Below are positions 53,819 to 62,512 of a stretch of 64,000 nucleotides of DNA, piece by piece. Each line of letters begins with the position of its first letter. Position 1 is the stretch's first letter. Origin of the DNA: Thioclava sp. SK-1 (GTDB lineage Bacteria > Pseudomonadota > Alphaproteobacteria > Rhodobacterales > Rhodobacteraceae); NCBI RefSeq assembly GCF_001705665.1, contig NZ_MDHA01000021.1, positions 186,001-250,000 of the forward strand. Reading direction: 5' to 3'. The notes under the pieces are model-generated. The model was not told the origin of the DNA. It searched no databases and was given only the letters and a program-made list of their open reading frames with translations. The position numbers and the translations under genes were made by a program.

Positions 53819-53964
53819 TTACCCTATGCGGCCCAAATCCCTTCACCGTTTACGGCCAAATTGACGCCCCCACAGATGGCTTAGGCTTTTCTTTCCGCAA
53901 TGCAGGCGATAAAGCAGAACGTGACGGCGGGATGACCCCGCACAGCAGCAGCAAGGCATGCATT

Positions 53965-55137
53965 ATGAACGACATCACCACCATCACCACGACCGAGGCT
54001 TTGGCTGCCTTTTGCGAAAAGGCAAAATCCGAAGCCTATGTGACGGTGGATACGGAATTTCTGCGCGAACGGACCTATTGGTCGAAACTCTGCCTTGTGC
54101 AACTGGCGCTACCCTCGCATGGCGCGGTTGAAGGCGATGCCGTTCTGGTCGATCCGCTGGTCAAAGGCCTGTCGTTAGAGCCGCTGTATGATCTGTTCCG
54201 CCACACCGGCACAGTCAAGGTTTTCCACGCTGCCCGCCAGGATCTTGAGATCTTTTTCACCGATGCAAATGTCTTTCCCGATCCGCTGTTTGATACGCAG
54301 ATCGCGGCGATGGTCTGTGGCTTTGGCGAACAGGTGGGCTATGAAACGCTGGTGCGCAAAATCGCGAAAGAATCGCTGGATAAATCATCGCGGTTCACGG
54401 ATTGGTCGCGCCGCCCACTGACGCCTGCACAGGCGAAATATGCCGTGGCGGATGTAACCCATTTGCGTGTCATCTATGAATATCTTGCCAAGCAACTGGC
54501 AAAGTCGGGCCGCGAAGCATGGGTGCGCGAAGAAGAGCGGATCATGCTGGACCCTGAAACCTATATCAACCGCCCAGAGGACGCGTGGAAACGGGTCAAA
54601 ACCCGCACCCATTCGGGTAAGTTTCTGGCAGTGGTGCGTGAATTGGCCCGGTTCCGCGAAGGCTATGCGCAAAATAAGAACATTCCGCGGTCACGGATTT
54701 TCAAAGACGATGCGATGCTGGAGCTGGCCTCGACCAAACCGCAAAGCCTTGAAGAGCTGAACCGTTCCCGCCTGTTGCTGCGTGAGGCCCGCAAGGGCGA
54801 TATCGCAGAAGGTATCTTACAAGCGGTCAAAGAAGGTCTGGCCACGCCTGCCGATAAAATGCCCAAGCCCGATGTCGAAAAGACGCAATTACAGGTCGAC
54901 AGCGCCTTGGCAGATCTACTGCGCGTCTTGCTGAAGGCAAAATCCACCAGTGCCGGCGTCGCGCCCAAGCTGATCGCCAACAGCTCTGATCTGGACAGGA
55001 TTGCGGCTGGAAAACAAGACGTTGCCGCCTTGAAGGGTTGGCGCCATGAGGTGTTTGGAAAAGACGCGCTGCGCCTGTGCACCGGAGAGATCGCGCTGGC
55101 CGCCACCAATGGCCAGGTCCGCGTCGTGGAGGTCTAA
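53965..55137 (+). CDS. rnd: Ribonuclease D
   Basis: 3'-5' exonuclease trimming tRNA precursors. The protein is 390 aa from ATG 53965. DEDD residues are visible: VTVDTEFLRERTYW (near 27), KVFHAARQDLEIF (near 85), FDTQIAAMVCGF (near 105), and YAVADVTHLRVIYEYL (near 160). An HRDC domain follows: LARFREGYAQNKNIPRSRIFKDDAMLELA (about 220-250). The upstream in-frame region (53809-53964) includes the preceding terminator and is unlikely coding. A terminator follows. Confidence 0.95.
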   Translation: MNDITTITTTEALAAFCEKAKSEAYVTVDTEFLRERTYWSKLCLVQLALPSHGAVEGDAVLVDPLVKGLSLEPLYDLFRHTGTVKVFHAARQDLEIFFTDANVFPDPLFDTQIAAMVCGFGEQVGYETLVRKIAKESLDKSSRFTDWSRRPLTPAQAKYAVADVTHLRVIYEYLAKQLAKSGREAWVREEERIMLDPETYINRPEDAWKRVKTRTHSGKFLAVVRELARFREGYAQNKNIPRSRIFKDDAMLELASTKPQSLEELNRSRLLLREARKGDIAEGILQAVKEGLATPADKMPKPDVEKTQLQVDSALADLLRVLLKAKSTSAGVAPKLIANSSDLDRIAAGKQDVAALKGWRHEVFGKDALRLCTGEIALAATNGQVRVVEV

Positions 55138-55161
55138 GACACAGCCCGACCCACCATCATT

Positions 55162-55199
55162 AAAACGCCGCCGAAAGGCCCCTCCCTCGGCGGCGTTTT
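55162..55199. terminator. Strong bidirectional terminator after rnd
   Basis: AAAACGCCGCCG (55162-55173) and CGGCGGCGTTTT (55188-55199) form a perfect 12-bp stem between the converging rnd and lipoprotein genes. Confidence 0.92.
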
Positions 55200-55272
55200 C
55201 TATCTTTATCTACGCCGATCCGGTCCGCGTAAAGCTTGCGGATGTGGCGCGGCCATTGCCGCAACCGCGGGC

Positions 55273-55767
55273 TTAGCGCCCCGCGGTCATAGAGTTTTCA
55301 GCCCCCGTCACGCTGACCCGGCTTACATGGCCCAAGGCAACAGAGTTGATATAGGCGGCAGCGGTGATTTCGCGCAGTGGCTGCGCGCCCACACGGCTAG
55401 CATCAGGCGATCCAAGATCAGGCTCGGCGACCTTGAAGACATATCGAATTTCGCCATCCACTGGATCGCCGCCATTTTCAGCCACCAGTTCCGCATCCCA
55501 GTAGCCCTGGGTTGGCGCGACGCCGGTTGCCTCAATGATCGCGCCCCCTTGTGTGCGGCGGATATTCAGCGCGGTGATACGTTCAATCGGCACACGGTAA
55601 TCCGCTGTGGCAGCCACATAGCCACCTTCGGGATCCAATGTGGCCGGCGCGGCCTGCGCCCGGTCGAACCAGTTCATCGGGTTCACCCGGCTATCACGAA
55701 AGCCACAGCCAGACAGGCTGGTCACAGTAATGGCGCTGATCGCGGCAAAAAGGATCGGGGTTTTCAT
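55273..55767 (-). CDS. Predicted lipoprotein, unknown function
   Basis: 164 aa. A lipoprotein signal ends in the lipobox LSGC (Cys about residue 20), followed by GFRDSRVNPMNWFDRAQ. The mature part has a repeated beta-type pattern (DYRVPIERITALNIRRTQGGAIIEATGVAPTQGYWDAELV) and no enzymatic motif. Asp is not at the position after Cys, so outer-membrane sorting would be allowed by the enterobacterial rule, though that rule may not hold here. ATG 55767 has GGAG seven bases upstream. I do not recognise a named family. Confidence 0.8.
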   Translation of the reverse strand: MKTPILFAAISAITVTSLSGCGFRDSRVNPMNWFDRAQAAPATLDPEGGYVAATADYRVPIERITALNIRRTQGGAIIEATGVAPTQGYWDAELVAENGGDPVDGEIRYVFKVAEPDLGSPDASRVGAQPLREITAAAYINSVALGHVSRVSVTGAENSMTAGR

Positions 55768-55888
55768 CGGCAGCTCCGGCACTTGCGTCTATAGATTGCC
55801 TAGCCTATCGCCAAGCTTTTGAAAAGCCGCCTCTGGACCTGAGCGCCCTGCAACGCTACTTGATGACCAAAGAACAGGAGCAAACCAG

Positions 55889-56317
55889 ATGGCCACCGCT
55901 GCTTTCGATGAAATCGCTGAGACGTTTGAATTTCTTGATGACTGGGAAGATCGCTATCGCCATGTGATCGAGCTGGGCAAAGAATTGCCTGGGCTTGATG
56001 ATGCGGTAAAGGTTCCCGCCACCAAAGTTGAAGGCTGCGCGTCCCAAGTTTGGCTGCTGCCGCGCATCAGTGGCACCGGGCCAAAGGCGATATTCGATTT
56101 CGACGGTGAATCCGATGCGATGATCGTACAGGGTCTGATCGCAATTTTACATGCGCTGTATTCGGGCCAATCGGTGTCGGCTGTGTTGCAAACCGATGCT
56201 CCGGCGGAATTGGCGCGGCTGGGGCTGAATGATCATCTTTCGGCACAACGCTCCAACGGGCTTCGCGCGATGGTAGAGCGGATCAACATTTTGGCAAATG
56301 AGGCTGCGGCGGCCTAA
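55889..56317 (+). CDS. sufE: Cysteine desulfuration protein SufE
   Basis: 142 aa. The persulfide-accepting cysteine is in TKVEGCASQVWLLP (about residue 51), and the fold follows the family: FEFLDDWEDRYRHVIELGKELPGLDD at the start and LRAMVERINILANEA at the end. It receives sulfur from SufS and passes it to SufB. AGGAG precedes ATG 55889. SufS/SufBCD are not in this window, so it is separated from the main operon. Confidence 0.95.
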   Translation: MATAAFDEIAETFEFLDDWEDRYRHVIELGKELPGLDDAVKVPATKVEGCASQVWLLPRISGTGPKAIFDFDGESDAMIVQGLIAILHALYSGQSVSAVLQTDAPAELARLGLNDHLSAQRSNGLRAMVERINILANEAAAA

Positions 56318-56489
56318 GGCCACGGCGCCTACCTAACTGCGCGCGTCCTGCCCATAAATACGGATCCCCCAACCTGCGCACCTCCTCCAAGGGTGCTTGT
56401 TGGGGCTGGATCTGTCAAAGACGTGACCAGCACGGGGATTGGCCCCAGCCTGTGATCGGGTAGCATCCTGACCAGCCTAGGAGGATGCT

Positions 56490-57608
56490 ATGACCACCCA
56501 CCGTTTCAAACATGTGTTTACACGCGCGCTGCCAATTGCCCTGCTGACCGTTTTGCCCGGCTGCCTGGCCCAGGCGCAAGATGACACCAATATGGGGGCC
56601 CTGCCCGCCTCCGCCACGCTGCCCTTCACCTTGGACCGTGTGGCACAGTTTGACACGCCGTGGGCCATCGCGCCCCTGCCCGATGGGGATCTGGTGATCA
56701 CCACCAAACCTGGCCTGATGTATCTGATCCATGATGGTGTGGCGCAGCAAATTTCGGGCGTTCCTGCGGTGGGCTATAGCGGACAAAACGGCTTGCTGGA
56801 TATCAACGCCGCGCCCGATTTCGCCCAAAGCGGCCATATCTACTTCACCTATATCTCACCCGAGAATGCGCTGGTGTTGGAGCGCGCCACCTTGGAAGGC
56901 ACCGCCCTGACCCAGCGCAAGCAGATCTGGACACAGACACCGGGCGGACGGGGACAGCCGGGCGGGATCATCGCTTTCGGCCCCGATGGCAATATTTATC
57001 TGACCGTCGGCGACCGTATGCAGCCCGACACGGCACAAGATATTCAAAACCTGCGCGGCAAGATCTTGCGGCTGCAGCCAAGCGGCGGCCCGGCTTTGGG
57101 CAACCCATTCACCGTGCAGGCCGACGCTGCCCCTTTCGTGTGGACACTGGGCCACCGCAATGCCTATGGGCTGACATTCGCCCCCGATGGCACACTATGG
57201 TCGCATGAAATGGGGCCGCGCGGCGGTGATGAGCTAAACCGGATCGAGAAAGGCCAGAACTATGGCTGGCCAGAGGTGTCTAATGGGCGGCAATATTCCG
57301 GCATTGGTATTCCCGATCACGCCACCCGCCCCGAATTCACCGCCCCCAGCCTGTATTGGTCGCCCGTGATTGCGCCGTCGGGGATGGTATGGGTCGAAGG
57401 CTCTGACATTGCCGGTCTGGACGGCACGATGGTTATCGGCGCCCTGGCCGGCGAAGGTTTGGTGCAGGTTGCAGGTGATGGTAGCCGCCAAATCGCGCGC
57501 TGGGATCTGGATATGCGGGTGCGTGACGTCGCCCAAGATAGCAATGGCGCGCTGTGGATCATTGAAGATGCCGAAGATGGCGGGCTGTATAAGCTGGTCC
57601 CGAACTAG
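56490..57608 (+). CDS. Exported PQQ-type aldose (glucose/sorbosone) dehydrogenase
   Basis: 372 aa with a signal peptide (ALPIALLTVLPGCLAQAQ; the internal PGC could be read as a weak lipobox). The six-bladed propeller shows FDTPWAIAPLPDGDLVITTKPG, GGRGQPGGIIAFGPDGNIYLTVGDR near 155, LGHRNAYGLTFAPDGTLWSHEMGPRGGDELN near 225, and NYGWPEVSNG. This matches the YliI/Asd group of soluble aldose sugar dehydrogenases using pyrroloquinoline quinone. Whether the organism makes PQQ cannot be told here. AGGAGG precedes the ATG. Confidence 0.9.
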   Translation: MTTHRFKHVFTRALPIALLTVLPGCLAQAQDDTNMGALPASATLPFTLDRVAQFDTPWAIAPLPDGDLVITTKPGLMYLIHDGVAQQISGVPAVGYSGQNGLLDINAAPDFAQSGHIYFTYISPENALVLERATLEGTALTQRKQIWTQTPGGRGQPGGIIAFGPDGNIYLTVGDRMQPDTAQDIQNLRGKILRLQPSGGPALGNPFTVQADAAPFVWTLGHRNAYGLTFAPDGTLWSHEMGPRGGDELNRIEKGQNYGWPEVSNGRQYSGIGIPDHATRPEFTAPSLYWSPVIAPSGMVWVEGSDIAGLDGTMVIGALAGEGLVQVAGDGSRQIARWDLDMRVRDVAQDSNGALWIIEDAEDGGLYKLVPN

Positions 57609-57615
57609 GTCCGAC

Positions 57616-58518
57616 TCACAGCTTGGTTTGATTGGCAACCGGGGTGACGCGCCGCTTCAGCTGCGCTTCACGCCATGTCATATAGCTGATCGCGCCAATA
57701 ATCACCGCACCGCCTACAATAACATAGGGGTCTACCGGCTCGGCAAACAGCAACCACCCTGCCAATGACGCCCAGATCAGTTGCAAGAATACTGCCGGTT
57801 GGCTGACGGTGACCGGGGCCGCTTCAAACGCGCGGGTCATCGCATAATGGCCTGTGGTGGCCACGACAGCTACCGCCCCCATCCATGCCACATCCACCAC
57901 GCCCACAGGCACCCAGACCCACAGCGCAACCGGTGCCAGAACAATCGTCACCACCAATGTCATCATCGCGACCACCGTCGTCGCCGTCACAAAAGAGGTC
58001 AGCCGCTTCGCAGCCAAATAGGCCGCGCCAAAGAAAATCGCCGCGCCCAGCTGCGCCAGATGGCCTGGGTCAATCTCGCGCAGGCCCGGGCGCAAGATGA
58101 TCAACGCCCCTACCAAGGCCAGACCCACTGCCACAATACGGCGCCAGGCCAGCCCCTCGCCAAATAACAGGGCGCCGCCGACTGTCACCACAATTGGGTT
58201 CAGATAGCCAATCGCCGTGACATCTGCGATCGGGATCCGCGTCATGGCGTAAAACCATAAGATCACCGCACAGCTGTGAAACACCCCGCGCAGCCCGAAC
58301 AAGGCCCAGACCTGCGGCGTGAACCCCAGGCGCAACAACCGCCACAGCGCAGGCGCAAAAAACACCACCCCCCACAAAAAGCGGATAAAAGCAGATTGTG
58401 CCGGGGGCATCGTATTGCCGACATGGTGGACGATCACATTGACCAATGTAAAACACAGCGTCGTGCCAAACATCCACGCAAGCGCCACCATCGGGCGATT
58501 CTGTTCTATACCGTTCAT
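57616..58518 (-). CDS. DMT-superfamily (EamA) transporter, second copy
   Basis: 300 aa with ten predicted helices in two EamA halves: WMFGTTLCFTLVNVIVHHVG at the start, FIRFLWGVVFFAPALW, MTRIPIADVTAIGYLNPIVV, and PVTVSQPAVFLQLIWASLAGWLLFAEPVD. Start MNGIEQ at 58518; the frame runs 12 residues further upstream. It ends 7 bases from the sugar dehydrogenase stop on the opposite strand and lies before the ArgO-like gene. Substrate unknown. Confidence 0.88.
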   Translation of the reverse strand: MNGIEQNRPMVALAWMFGTTLCFTLVNVIVHHVGNTMPPAQSAFIRFLWGVVFFAPALWRLLRLGFTPQVWALFGLRGVFHSCAVILWFYAMTRIPIADVTAIGYLNPIVVTVGGALLFGEGLAWRRIVAVGLALVGALIILRPGLREIDPGHLAQLGAAIFFGAAYLAAKRLTSFVTATTVVAMMTLVVTIVLAPVALWVWVPVGVVDVAWMGAVAVVATTGHYAMTRAFEAAPVTVSQPAVFLQLIWASLAGWLLFAEPVDPYVIVGGAVIIGAISYMTWREAQLKRRVTPVANQTKL

Positions 58519-58578
58519 ATTGTCGACAGTTCGGCATCGCGCCTGCCAGAGCAAGCATGCAATTGTAACCGTTGCAAA

Positions 58579-59193
58579 TCAAATGGGCCCCAGCGCCAAT
58601 TTCACTGCCACCGAAAGCAAGACCAGCGCAACAAATCCATCAAGGACGCGCCACGCGAAGGGCTTGGCAAACAGCGGTGCCAACAGCCGCGCCCCATAGG
58701 CCAGCGCGAAAAAGAACACAAAACTGGCGGTGACCGCGCCCATGCCAAAGGCCCAGACGACGCCGTGAAACTGTGATGACACCATGCCCATGAACACCAC
58801 CGTATCCAGATAGACATGCGGATTGGCCCATGTGAACAGCGCCACCGTGGTCAAAACAGAGCGCAGGCTGGGGGACGCGCCTTCCCCCGCAATCAGCCCA
58901 GCCCCCCCACGCCATGCAGACCAGGCCGCGCGCATGGCATAGACCAGCAAAAACGCCACCCCGCCCCAACGCAAGATAGGCACGATCAGCGGCAGCGCTT
59001 CGCGCGCAATGGCAAAACCGCCAATCCCCAGGCAGATCAAAATCGCATCCGACAATGCGCAAAACAATGCCACGGCAAAGACATGCTCGCGCCGCAGCCC
59101 TTGGCGCAACACAAAGGCATTTTGCGCGCCAATCGCCAATATCAGCCCAAGCCCCAGCCGAAATCCGGCAAACCCTGCAGCAAACGCAGTCAT
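58579..59193 (-). CDS. argO: LysE/ArgO-type amino-acid exporter
   Basis: 204 aa with six predicted helices. It opens AFAAGFAGFRLGLGLILAIGAQNAFVLRQGLRREHVF, the diagnostic LysE segment, then FTWANPHVYLDTVVFMG. It exports basic amino acids (arginine, lysine) when they accumulate. It is divergent from an ArgP-like LysR gene across about 100 bases, the classic argO-argP layout in which ArgP activates the exporter. The match of the ArgP start motif to the E. coli protein supports this. Confidence 0.92.
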   Translation of the reverse strand: MTAFAAGFAGFRLGLGLILAIGAQNAFVLRQGLRREHVFAVALFCALSDAILICLGIGGFAIAREALPLIVPILRWGGVAFLLVYAMRAAWSAWRGGAGLIAGEGASPSLRSVLTTVALFTWANPHVYLDTVVFMGMVSSQFHGVVWAFGMGAVTASFVFFFALAYGARLLAPLFAKPFAWRVLDGFVALVLLSVAVKLALGPI

Positions 59194-59295
59194 CAAAACA
59201 TCCTATTCGGTTTTTTGGTCTATTTACGCCCCCCTCTTGCCACGCCCATAGGTAAAGCCATAATTAATATGTCTAATTTTGATGAAGGGCTGCTA

Positions 59296-60156
59296 ATGCT
59301 GGATTACAATGCGCTAAGCGCGCTGAAAGCCGTGCTGGACCTTGGCAGCTTTGAAGCCGCGAGCGACGCCCTGAACGTCACCCCATCTGCAGTTTCTCAG
59401 CGGATCAAAGGGTTAGAGGACCGCATGGGCGCAGTTCTGGTGATCCGGGGCCAGCCCTGCACCGGCACCGCACTGGGCGCGCGTTTGGCCCAACATGCCG
59501 CGCAGGTCACATTGATGGAGGCCGAATTACTGCCCGCGGGCGCCCCGCCGGTTCTGCGCATTGCAGTCAATGCCGACAGTCTGGCCACATGGGTGATGCC
59601 CGCCCTGGCGCAAATCAAGGATCGCCGCTTTGACCTTGTGATCGCGGATCAAGATGTTTCGGCCCAATGGTTACGGCGCGGCACGGTGCTGGGCGCGATC
59701 ACCTCCACCCCGACGCCGGTGCCGGGCTGCGATGTCATGCCTTTGGGCGCGCTGCGTTATATCGCCTGCTGCACGCCGGAATTTTATGCCCAGCATTTCG
59801 CACAAGGCGTCACCGCCTCAGCCTTGGCCCAGGCACCATCACTGATGTTTGACGCCACCGACCGGCTACAGGCCGCATGGGCGGCACAAAATTATGGGCT
59901 CGTCACCGCGCTAAACACCCATCGCATCGCCTCGACCCACGCGTTTATCGATGCCACCATGTTGGGAATGGGCTGGGCCCTGAACCCAGAAGTCATGGTG
60001 GGCCAACATCTGCGTGAGGGGCGGCTGACCGCATTGGATCGAACATCTTTCGACACGCCACTTTATTGGCAAAGCCTGCGCCATTTGCGCGTGCCTCTCA
60101 CCGCGCTGGTTCAGGCCCTGCGCAATGCATCGCGGCGCGTGCTGACACCGCCATAA
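59296..60156 (+). CDS. argP: ArgP/IciA-type LysR regulator
   Basis: 286 aa. It begins MLDYNALSALKAVLDLGSFEAASDALNVTPSAVSQRIKGLEDRMG, almost the ArgP form of the LysR helix-turn-helix. The effector domain follows (VLRIAVNADSLATWVMPAL...), with LMFDATDRLQAAW near 185. It senses lysine/arginine and controls the divergent exporter gene. AAGGG seven bases before ATG 59296 supports this start; an ATG at 59269 (MSNFDEGLL) is less likely. Long upstream open frame back to 58816 is a shadow of argO. Confidence 0.93.
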   Translation: MLDYNALSALKAVLDLGSFEAASDALNVTPSAVSQRIKGLEDRMGAVLVIRGQPCTGTALGARLAQHAAQVTLMEAELLPAGAPPVLRIAVNADSLATWVMPALAQIKDRRFDLVIADQDVSAQWLRRGTVLGAITSTPTPVPGCDVMPLGALRYIACCTPEFYAQHFAQGVTASALAQAPSLMFDATDRLQAAWAAQNYGLVTALNTHRIASTHAFIDATMLGMGWALNPEVMVGQHLREGRLTALDRTSFDTPLYWQSLRHLRVPLTALVQALRNASRRVLTPP

Positions 60157-60245
60157 GGCTTGGCGGCGCTGCACGCATGGGCTACATGACCCACGCATTC
60201 CCAAAGACCCTCACCAAAATTCGATGACACAGGCAGGCACGACGC

Positions 60246-61388
60246 ATGGCACAATGGCAGTTCACAGGCGGCACCTTCTTGGAAGGGGACACCCTGCGGC
60301 CGGGCGATATCGCAATCGAGGACGAAACTATCCGCCACAACGCCGCCACCGCCGATCACCGGATCGATGCGCGCGGCCTGTGGATCTTGCCCGGTCTTGT
60401 CGATCTGCATGGCGATGGGTTTGAACGCCATGTCGCACCCAGACGCGGCATGGTAACCTCGATGGTCACAGCTCTTGGCGCTGTTCAAGAAGAGCTGTCC
60501 TGCTGTGGCATCACCACCGCCTGGCTGGCACAGTTCTGGTCATGGGAAGGGGGAATGCGCGCCCCCGCCTTCATGCAGCGGCTGGCCGATGGGCTGCGTG
60601 GCTTCACTCCGGAAATGCGCTTAGACCTGCGAATCCAACTGCGGTTGGAAACCCATATGGTCGAAGATTTTGACCCTCTCAGCGCGTTTATCACCGAATA
60701 CGGTATTGAATATCTGGTGTTTAATGACCATCTGCCTCATGCTGCTCTGGATAAGGGCAAACAGCCCCCCCGGCTGAACGGCTCTGCCCTTAAAGCGGCC
60801 CGATCACCCGCTGCCCATCTGGCGGAAATGCACTATCGGCGCTCCCTGTCAGATCAAGTTCCCGACTTCGCAAACCGCCTGATCCGGGCCTTCCCCAATC
60901 TGCGCACGGGTTCCCATGACGACCCTGATGTGCTCACGCGCCAAATTTGGCACCAACGCGGGGTAGTTATCTCGGAATTCCCCACCTCAATTGACGCCGC
61001 ACAGGCTGCCAAAGACACCGGCACCCCCGTAATCATGGGCGCGCCAAATGTCGTGCGCGGCAATAGCCATAACCGGGGTGGCATCGCCGCCGATACTCTG
61101 ATCCGCGACGGGCTAGTGGATGCGCTGGCCTCCGATTACCATTACCCCGCGCTCGCGCAATCCGCCTTCGCACTTAGCGATCGCGCCATCATGCCTTTTG
61201 CAAAGGCCTGGGGCTTGGTCTCACAGGGTCCGGCACGGCTGATTGGTCTGACAGACCGCGGGACATTGGACCAGGGCGCACGCGCCGATATCACCGTGAT
61301 AAACCCAAGCACACGCCGGATCATCGGCACATTTGCAAACGGCGCGCCCGTCCACCTCACCGGCCCACTCGCTGACCGGCTGACATAG
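60246..61388 (+). CDS. phnM: PhnM-like phosphonate-metabolism phosphohydrolase
   Basis: 380 aa amidohydrolase-fold protein. The metal site and signature are PGLVDLHGDGFERHVAPRRG (about residues 47-66). Further motifs are YLVFNDHLPHAAL, IRAFPNLRTGSHDDPD, GAPNVVRGNSHNRGG and LASDYHYPAL, all in the PhnM order. In the C-P lyase pathway PhnM removes pyrophosphate from the ribosyl-triphosphate phosphonate. No other phn gene lies within 3 kb on either side, so it is either separated from its operon or used alone. Start ATG 60246 with a weak ribosome site. Confidence 0.9.
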   Translation: MAQWQFTGGTFLEGDTLRPGDIAIEDETIRHNAATADHRIDARGLWILPGLVDLHGDGFERHVAPRRGMVTSMVTALGAVQEELSCCGITTAWLAQFWSWEGGMRAPAFMQRLADGLRGFTPEMRLDLRIQLRLETHMVEDFDPLSAFITEYGIEYLVFNDHLPHAALDKGKQPPRLNGSALKAARSPAAHLAEMHYRRSLSDQVPDFANRLIRAFPNLRTGSHDDPDVLTRQIWHQRGVVISEFPTSIDAAQAAKDTGTPVIMGAPNVVRGNSHNRGGIAADTLIRDGLVDALASDYHYPALAQSAFALSDRAIMPFAKAWGLVSQGPARLIGLTDRGTLDQGARADITVINPSTRRIIGTFANGAPVHLTGPLADRLT

Positions 61389-61402
61389 CGCGCGGGCCAA
61401 GG

Positions 61403-61425
61403 TTTTCATCTTGCTTTAAATATCC
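61403..61425 (-). repeat. Tail fragment of the dispersed element, copy G
   Basis: TTTTCATCTTGC...AAATATCC on the + strand matches the conserved tail in minus orientation. No stem with the ATCGA loop follows. It lies just after phnM. Confidence 0.65.
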
Positions 61426-61533
61426 AAAATCCCACCCCAAACCCGGGGCGCTTCCGCCAATTCGGCGAACGTGATATCTCGGGCATTCTGAACACCCGCA
61501 ATCACACAATTTTATTGATTTTTCCATGGTAAA

Positions 61534-61610
61534 TGGTACCGCCTCCCTGGCTCGAACAGGGGACCTCTGGATCCACATTCCAGCGCTCTAACCAACTGAG
61601 CTAAGGCGGC
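61534..61610 (-). tRNA. tRNA-His (GTG)
   Basis: 77 bases including the encoded CCA. On the minus strand: acceptor GCCGCCT pairs with AGGCGGT (first pair G-U), D-arm GCTC/GAGC, anticodon arm CTGGA-ATGTGGA-TCCAG with anticodon GTG, T-arm CCCTG-TTCGAGC-CAGGG. Position 73 is A and the base before position 1 is T, so there is no genomically encoded G-1 and no C73, unlike most bacterial tRNA-His. This matches the alphaproteobacterial group reported to have lost G-1. Confidence 0.95.
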
Positions 61611-61741
61611 ACCGTGAGCGGGGATTTAGCTGTCCCCGCCAAAGATTGCAAGAGGGGTTTTTGCCCAAAATAGGCATTTTCCTTGCCAGAGCCCAGAAAC
61701 GGGTCTAGGCACCTTGGCCAACACGGATATGGAGACGATAG

Positions 61742-61948
61742 ATGAGCATCAATAGCGAAAGCGAAACCGCCGCGAACCTGCAGATCGGGCCCACCACGCT
61801 TGGCATGGTGCGAATCTATGTCGAAGGCGACGGTGTCGATTTGCCGCTCGATTTTGACCCCGAAGAAGCCGAAGAAATCGCAGAAGAGCTTATGGCCGCC
61901 GCCGATGCCGCGCGCCAAATGGGCGGAAAAGGTAAATCAAAGAAATAA
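61742..61948 (+). CDS. Small DUF6324-like acidic protein
   Basis: 68 aa: MSINSESETAANLQIGPTTLG-type start, then MVRIYVEGDGVDLPLDFDPEEAEEIAEELMAAADAARQM and a lysine-rich end. Acidic, probably alpha/beta with a C-terminal helix, no signal peptide. I recall a Rhodobacterales family of this form (DUF6324); function unknown. A GGAGA site lies upstream of ATG 61742. Flanked by tRNA-His on the other strand and by the gene-free stretch with the candidate RNA. Confidence 0.8.
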   Translation: MSINSESETAANLQIGPTTLGMVRIYVEGDGVDLPLDFDPEEAEEIAEELMAAADAARQMGGKGKSKK

Positions 61949-62187
61949 CGCCGCCAGTTTTTCCTATTATATCGTTATCATAGCCTCGGGGATGCGCGCC
62001 AGACCATGGGCCTGCCCGCCCCCGGGCTGCTTGCCCCGCGCAGGCAACAGCGCAGTATTTTTGGCGCGCGACAGGCATATTTGCCCGGCACGCCACATTC
62101 TCTGCCCCCAAGGTCACATACCCAGGTGATCTGGCGACACGCAATCTGTCATTACCCCCCTTGTCAGCAACCCTATGCAGCCCTATC

Positions 62188-62359
62188 TGGGTGGAGGCGG
62201 TTACTGCTCTTTGCGTGAGAGACTCTTTTCCAGTGGCCTATACCGATACCGAGGGAGCTGGCTCTGTCTTGGCCCTGGCCTTGTTACCTGGCGCCCACCT
62301 GAACTTTCAGGTCCTCGGGAAATTTCCATCTCCACGATCGCTGCGGTTTCCGCCACCCA
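62188..62359 (+). ncRNA. Candidate 6S-like structured RNA
   Basis: The gap 61949-62512 has no convincing gene but strong pairing. The closing stem is TGGGTGG (62188-62194) with CCACCCA (62353-62359), extended by CGG/CCG. The apical stem is CCAG-t-GGCC (62230-62238) with GGCCCTGG (62271-62278), capped by GGAG/CTCT. The two are separated by a large internal bubble whose 3' side holds a small hairpin ACCTGA/TCAGGT (62297-62312) and whose 5' side holds CTCT/AGAG. About 170 bases, closing stem, central bubble and apical hairpin are the 6S RNA layout. Strand and identity are tentative; CCGAGG (62249-62254) can also pair with CCTCGG (62313-62318). Confidence 0.45.
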
Positions 62360-62512
62360 ATTCCCGCATCCACCAAAGGTCCAACCTGGGCCACGCCGCC
62401 GCCCATATCATGCCTTACGACGCATGCGCTGCGACATACCCTACGCAAAGCGCGCTATCACAGCGCAGGTATAGCTAAAGCTTGTTTCTACATTTTAATG
62501 GGGGGGCAAGCA

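Noticed and set aside
58816-59295. N-terminal extension of the ArgP gene by 160 codons
   Set aside because: It is the antisense of argO; the LysR domain begins at ATG 59296 with a good ribosome site.
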